A DNA stretch of 11,011 bases, from assembly GCA_026397675.1 (NCBI GenBank), contig JAPLUH010000215.1:1-11011 (forward strand). Direction: 5' to 3'. This DNA comes from Verrucomicrobiota bacterium (lineage in GTDB: Bacteria > Verrucomicrobiota > Verrucomicrobiia > Limisphaerales > UBA9464). Position numbers and translations under genes: made by a program. The stretch's first letter is position 1. Every line of letters starts with the position of its first letter. The notes under the pieces are model-generated. The model searched no databases. It worked only from the letters and a program-made list of their open reading frames with translations, and was not told the DNA's origin. Shown piece by piece: positions 7,573-11,011 of this stretch.

Positions 7573-10275
7573 TCAGTGCCAGCGAGGCTCCCGACCCAGC
7601 AAGTGCCGCACGAAGAAATCCATGCGGCGTCGGCTGGCGTACGGCGTCTCGGCGGCGCCGTGGTTGGTTGATGGCATGACGAGCAACTCAAAGTCCTTGT
7701 CCGCACGGACTAGTGCAGCGCTGACTTGCAAGGTGCTGGCCGGATCCACGTTGGTGTCTACCTCTCCCACGATGAGGAGGAGTTTGCCCGACAGCTTGTG
7801 GGCGTCCTCGGCATTGGAACTGCGGCGGTAGGACTCATCCACGGGCCAGCCGAGCCATTGCTCGTTCCACCAAATTTTGTCCATCCGGTTGTCATGGCAC
7901 CCGCAGTCGGCAACGGCCACCTGGTAAAAATCCCCGTGGTCCAGCAGGCCGCGGAGGGCGTTCTGTCCACCAGCGCTTCCACCGTAGAGACCGATGCGGC
8001 CGAGATCCATCCAGGGACGCGATTGAGCGGCCGCCCGGATCCAGAGTTTCCGATCGGGAAATCCGGCATCGGCAAGGTTCTTCCAGGCGACATCGTGGAA
8101 GGCCTTGGAGCGTTGGCTAGTGCCCATGCCGTCGATTTGGATCACCACGAAGCCCAGTTCGGCCAGGGCGTGTTGTCGGGTTAATCGGCCGAATTCCTTC
8201 GGCACGAACGCGCCCTGGGGACCGGCGTAAATCTCTTCGATCACCGGGTAGCCAACCTTCGGATCGAGGTGCGATGGGCGGATGACGATGCCATGGATGT
8301 CGGTGGTTCCATCGCGACCCGGGGCGGTGAACCGTTCTGGGATCGACCAACCGGTGGCCAAGAGTCGGGTGATGTCGGCCCGCTCGAGTTCCAGGATCTT
8401 GCGGCCGTCGATGGCGCTGCGCAGTTCGGTGATGGGCGGTTGGTCCACCCGGGACCAGGTGTCGAGAAACCAGCGTCGGTCGGGCGATCGGGTGATGTCG
8501 GCCCGCTCGAGTTCCAGGATCTTGCGGCCGTCGATGGCGCTGCGCAGTTCGGTGATGGGCGGTTGGTCCACCCGGGACCAGGTGTCGAGAAACCAGCGTC
8601 GGTCGGGCGAGAACTGGACCTTGTGGGTGCCGTCGCCCTCGGTGAGTACCGTCAACCCAGTGCCATCGAGATTCACCCGCGCAAGGTGCAGGTAGTAAGG
8701 GTCTTGCCCCGGTCGGATTCCGCCGGCGAAGAACCAGATTTGCCGGCGCTTTTCATCGACGTGTTCGACCGAGCGCACCACCCAGTTGCCCTGCGTGATC
8801 GGGTTCTTCACGGTGCCGGTGGCGATGTCGATCCGCCAGAGGTGGCACCAGCCACTGCGTTCGGACATCCACAAGAGTTCGCCGCGTGGGTGTAACCAGT
8901 GACGCCAGGTCTTGGCGGTCCAGTCCACCATGGTTTTAGGCGCCTCTTCGACCACAGTGCGGACCTTTCCGGTTTGGTTGACGGCGAGGATCCGGTACAC
9001 CTGATGGCCTCGCTGGTTGTAGTTAATATAAAATTCCCGACTGTCTGGAGCCCATTGAACCTCCAGTGCTCCGCTCTCGGTGAAGGGCGTTGGATAGTGC
9101 TTCGCGTCCACGTCATATTGGCGAAATCCATCCACAGCAAAGACCCGAAGACGCGGGTGGGGAAGGGGATCTCCTGGCTTGGGATAGGTGTGTGAATGCA
9201 CCTTAGGCTGAAGCTGATCCTTCGGGGCCGCTTCGATCCAGGAGACGATGCGTGAGGAGGCTCCTTGGACCCGCCGTGCCACCAGATGAGTAGAGTCAGG
9301 AGACCACTGCACTTCGGAGTGATAGGCGTCCTCAGTGGTGCCGTCCCGGCTCAGGCGCACGGCCTCTCCGCCGGCTTTGGGTCGCAGGAATAGATTGTTC
9401 TCGCTCAATTCGACCGTCCATTTTCCGTCGGGTGAATCCTGCGGACTGGACTGGGGTCCTGGAGGCGAATCTGCCGATGCGGCGGGTGCCTTGGTCCCGG
9501 CGGGTGGCCCGACGAACTCCGCTCGCCCCTCGCTTTCCTGTGCGGTGAATGCGCCTAGAACACTGCCGTTTCGGTCGGTCCCGAGCCAGACATGCCCGGC
9601 GAAGGTGTGCTGGCGGCGTTCGGCTCCCGGGCGCAGACGACCGTACGGCCTGCGCGTTCCCTGATCATCCAGCCAGTACAGCTCGACATCCTCGGTCGTC
9701 CGATTCACCAGAAGGATTTCCGTCTCCTCACCCGTGTTGCGGGACCGCTTTGGGATCCGTTGTGCCGAAGCCATCGGCAGCGGGTCCTCGGGCTTAGGGT
9801 CCGACTCCAGTACTAGTTCCGGAACCGTGGTTTTCCAGTGCTTGCCTCCCTGCCGGAAACGGAGCGTCCGGCGCTCGCCTTCCAATTGCACGGTGAGAGA
9901 ATCCAGTTTCAAGGATTCGGGAACTACTGGACTGCCGAGGGCCGTGGAGAGGTGGGTTGCCAGCGTCGCGGCGTCAAAGAGCGCTTCTCGAGTGCCCCGT
10001 TCCGGATCCACGAAGAGGAAATCCTGCCGATCGGGGCCGGTCGCCACCCGATACCAGAATTGGCCGCCACCACCGGCGATCCATTGGGGTTGGATCGAGG
10101 CCCGGAACACCGTGTTTTCAGTGCGTTGAGCCAGGCTCATGGCTCGTTGGTAATCCTCCCGAGAGCCTTGGGCCAACGCAGTCAGGCAGGTCAGCAAGAA
10201 CACGGTCCAGCCGAATCCGTGGGTGCGAAAGCGCCCTCGGAACCCGGGCGATTCAGTGGTCTGGATACGGATCAT
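7573..10275 (-). CDS. Secreted S9 family peptidase (dipeptidyl peptidase IV type) with internal 41-residue duplication
   Basis: A 900-aa protein: signal peptide around residues 17-35 (FGWTVFLLTCLTALA-Q), an N-terminal beta-propeller (DPP IV N-type) to about residue 650, and a C-terminal alpha/beta hydrolase. The catalytic triad is complete: Ser767 in LYGGSAGGQ, Asp840 in GEVDTNVDP, His872 in STNHGAAE; the Asp-to-His spacing of 32 equals that of human DPP IV. Propeller landmarks are VQWSPDS, WAPDSREFYINYNQRGH and MSERSGWCHLWRID. Residues 556-596 and 597-637 are identical, encoded by an exact 123-bp tandem repeat. The DWVYEEE-like double-Glu motif of true dipeptidyl peptidases was not found, so strict dipeptidase specificity is unsure. 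Start: ATG at 10275 places the signal peptide at the N-terminus. The frame stays open to 10476, but that extension overlaps the divergent regulator and is not signal-like. It probably degrades peptides outside the cytoplasm. Confidence 0.88.
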   Translation of the reverse strand: MIRIQTTESPGFRGRFRTHGFGWTVFLLTCLTALAQGSREDYQRAMSLAQRTENTVFRASIQPQWIAGGGGQFWYRVATGPDRQDFLFVDPERGTREALFDAATLATHLSTALGSPVVPESLKLDSLTVQLEGERRTLRFRQGGKHWKTTVPELVLESDPKPEDPLPMASAQRIPKRSRNTGEETEILLVNRTTEDVELYWLDDQGTRRPYGRLRPGAERRQHTFAGHVWLGTDRNGSVLGAFTAQESEGRAEFVGPPAGTKAPAASADSPPGPQSSPQDSPDGKWTVELSENNLFLRPKAGGEAVRLSRDGTTEDAYHSEVQWSPDSTHLVARRVQGASSRIVSWIEAAPKDQLQPKVHSHTYPKPGDPLPHPRLRVFAVDGFRQYDVDAKHYPTPFTESGALEVQWAPDSREFYINYNQRGHQVYRILAVNQTGKVRTVVEEAPKTMVDWTAKTWRHWLHPRGELLWMSERSGWCHLWRIDIATGTVKNPITQGNWVVRSVEHVDEKRRQIWFFAGGIRPGQDPYYLHLARVNLDGTGLTVLTEGDGTHKVQFSPDRRWFLDTWSRVDQPPITELRSAIDGRKILELERADITRSPDRRWFLDTWSRVDQPPITELRSAIDGRKILELERADITRLLATGWSIPERFTAPGRDGTTDIHGIVIRPSHLDPKVGYPVIEEIYAGPQGAFVPKEFGRLTRQHALAELGFVVIQIDGMGTSQRSKAFHDVAWKNLADAGFPDRKLWIRAAAQSRPWMDLGRIGLYGGSAGGQNALRGLLDHGDFYQVAVADCGCHDNRMDKIWWNEQWLGWPVDESYRRSSNAEDAHKLSGKLLLIVGEVDTNVDPASTLQVSAALVRADKDFELLVMPSTNHGAAETPYASRRRMDFFVRHLLGREPRWH
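8365..8610. repeat. Exact 123-bp tandem duplication inside the S9 peptidase gene
   Basis: Bases 8365-8487 and 8488-8610 are identical by eye, both starting TCGGGTGATG and ending GGTCGGGCGA. The unit is 41 codons and starts on a codon boundary (minus strand), so the reading frame is kept. The flanking bases differ on both sides, so the duplication is exactly two units. The short sequence GTCGGG occurs at both ends of the unit, which would suit slippage or recombination. Confidence 0.95.
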
Positions 10276-10326
10276 TCTCTTCACTCTGACATCGCCCTGA
10301 AGCGGGTCTTGCAGCAGCCTCTGATC

Positions 10327-11011
10327 ATGTCCGTCAAAGTCCGCACAGGCGTGGCCGAGAGGGTGCCTACAGTGACTCATCTTCCCGTGAGTCTGTATGC
10401 AGAGATTTTCGAGCATATGCCCGACACCGCATTCTTTGTGAAGGACACCGCCGGTCGCTACACCGCGGTCAATCAATCCCTCGCCGAGAGAGTGGGTTTT
10501 CGACGCACCCAGGACCTGGTGGGCAAGACGGTGCGCGAAGTCTACCCGATCGAGTTGGCGACCCGATTCGCCCGGCAGGATGAGGCGGTTCTACGAACAG
10601 GGCGACCCATCATTGAGAAGCTGGAACTGCATTGGTACCCGCGCCGAAAGACCGGATGGTGCTTCACCACCAAGTTTGCCATTCGCGATGACCACGGGCA
10701 CATCATCGGCCTGGTGGGCATCTCCCGAGACCTTCAGGTGCCCGCCGGAGCCGGGCGGATTCCGGCCGGACTGGCCTCAGCCCTGGATCACCTCGAGACC
10801 CACTATGATGAGGAGTTGAGCCCGACTTCGCTGGCAGAGCGAGCGGGCATCCCGCCGGTCCGCTTCGCCCGCCTCATCAAGAAGCTTTTCCGAACCACCC
10901 CAAGCCAGTTGATTTCCCACACCCGACTGGCGGCGGCCTCCCGATGGCTGGAGGAGAGTCAAAAGCCCGTGGCCGAGATCGCCCATGCCTGTGGGTTTTA
11001 TGATCACAGCG
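10327..11011 (+). CDS. PAS domain-AraC family transcriptional regulator, partial, C-terminus beyond right edge
   Basis: 228 codons are visible. Residues about 23-136 form a PAS domain: YAEIFEHMPDTAFFVKD, GRYTAVNQSLAERVGF, LVGKTVREVYP and a closing HIIGLVGISRDL strand. From about 150 an AraC-type DNA-binding domain begins, with a first helix-turn-helix (SLAERAGIPPVRFARLIKK), the linker LFRTTPSQLISHTRL and the start of a second (VAEIAHACGFYDHS) that the window cuts. Soluble and cytoplasmic, with no membrane segment; the PAS domain probably senses a ligand or redox state. The start is uncertain: ATG 10327 has no clear ribosome site, and GTG 10375 would also keep the whole PAS domain. It is divergent from the S9 peptidase start with 51 bp between, a layout typical of a local regulator, so control of the peptidase is plausible but not shown. 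Confidence 0.85.
   Translation, partial: MSVKVRTGVAERVPTVTHLPVSLYAEIFEHMPDTAFFVKDTAGRYTAVNQSLAERVGFRRTQDLVGKTVREVYPIELATRFARQDEAVLRTGRPIIEKLELHWYPRRKTGWCFTTKFAIRDDHGHIIGLVGISRDLQVPAGAGRIPAGLASALDHLETHYDEELSPTSLAERAGIPPVRFARLIKKLFRTTPSQLISHTRLAAASRWLEESQKPVAEIAHACGFYDHS

Noticed and set aside
8365..8610. CRISPR-like or mobile-element repeat
   Set aside because: There are only two directly adjacent copies, with no spacers, no terminal inverted repeats and no transposase; it lies in-frame within a coding sequence.
8269..8895. Plus-strand open frame of 208 codons with a repeated 41-residue segment
   Set aside because: It is antisense to the S9 peptidase; its internal repeat is only the 123-bp duplication read on the other strand, and the translation resembles no protein family.

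Overview
The window looks like a chromosomal segment of a Verrucomicrobiota (or wider PVC-superphylum) bacterium. The main evidence is the pair of a Planctomycete-type cytochrome c/DUF1549/DUF1553 gene followed immediately by a DUF1501 gene. A stand-alone secreted FecR-domain protein, a PAS-AraC regulator, high GC and mostly weak Shine-Dalgarno sequences fit the same picture. The species cannot be named from the sequence. No rRNA, tRNA, CRISPR array, transposase, phage or conjugation gene was seen.

Layout from left to right. (1) 1-874, minus: N-terminal 291 codons of an AMP-forming acyl/aryl-CoA ligase-like enzyme, cut by the left edge. (2) A 135-bp divergent spacer with a small palindrome at 900-915. 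(3) 1010-1951, plus: an N-acetylneuraminate lyase-like member of the DHDPS family with its catalytic Tyr and Lys intact. (4) 2102-2782, plus: an exported FecR-domain protein, followed by a strong UUCG-loop intrinsic terminator (2893-2925) and a degenerate 29-bp tandem repeat. (5) 3195-6076, plus: a large secreted cytochrome c/DUF1549/LamG-like/DUF1553 gene that is broken by an internal deletion and frameshift near 5450. (6) 6079-7548, plus: a DUF1501 protein with a Tat-like leader, starting 2 bp after the in-frame end of the previous gene. (7) 7573-10275, minus: a secreted S9 (DPP IV-type) peptidase with a complete Ser-Asp-His triad and an exact 123-bp (41-codon) tandem duplication in its propeller region. 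(8) 10327-11011, plus: a PAS domain fused to an AraC-type DNA-binding domain, cut by the right edge and divergent from the peptidase.

Working together: genes 5 and 6 form the common two-gene PSCyt/DUF1501 unit, whose biochemical role is not established. The peptidase converges on it with a gap of only 24 bp. The PAS-AraC regulator starts 51 bp from the peptidase start and is a reasonable candidate regulator of it. Sialic acid cleavage is the best guess for gene 3, but no transporter, kinase or epimerase of that pathway is in view.

The most notable observations are two sequence lesions in neighbouring genes: loss of an estimated 70 codons with a frameshift in the DUF1553 domain, and a perfect tandem duplication in the peptidase. 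They may be real recent mutations or assembly errors, and this has to be settled before the proteins are interpreted. I found no convincing undescribed multi-gene system; the families present are known, though several lack an assigned function.
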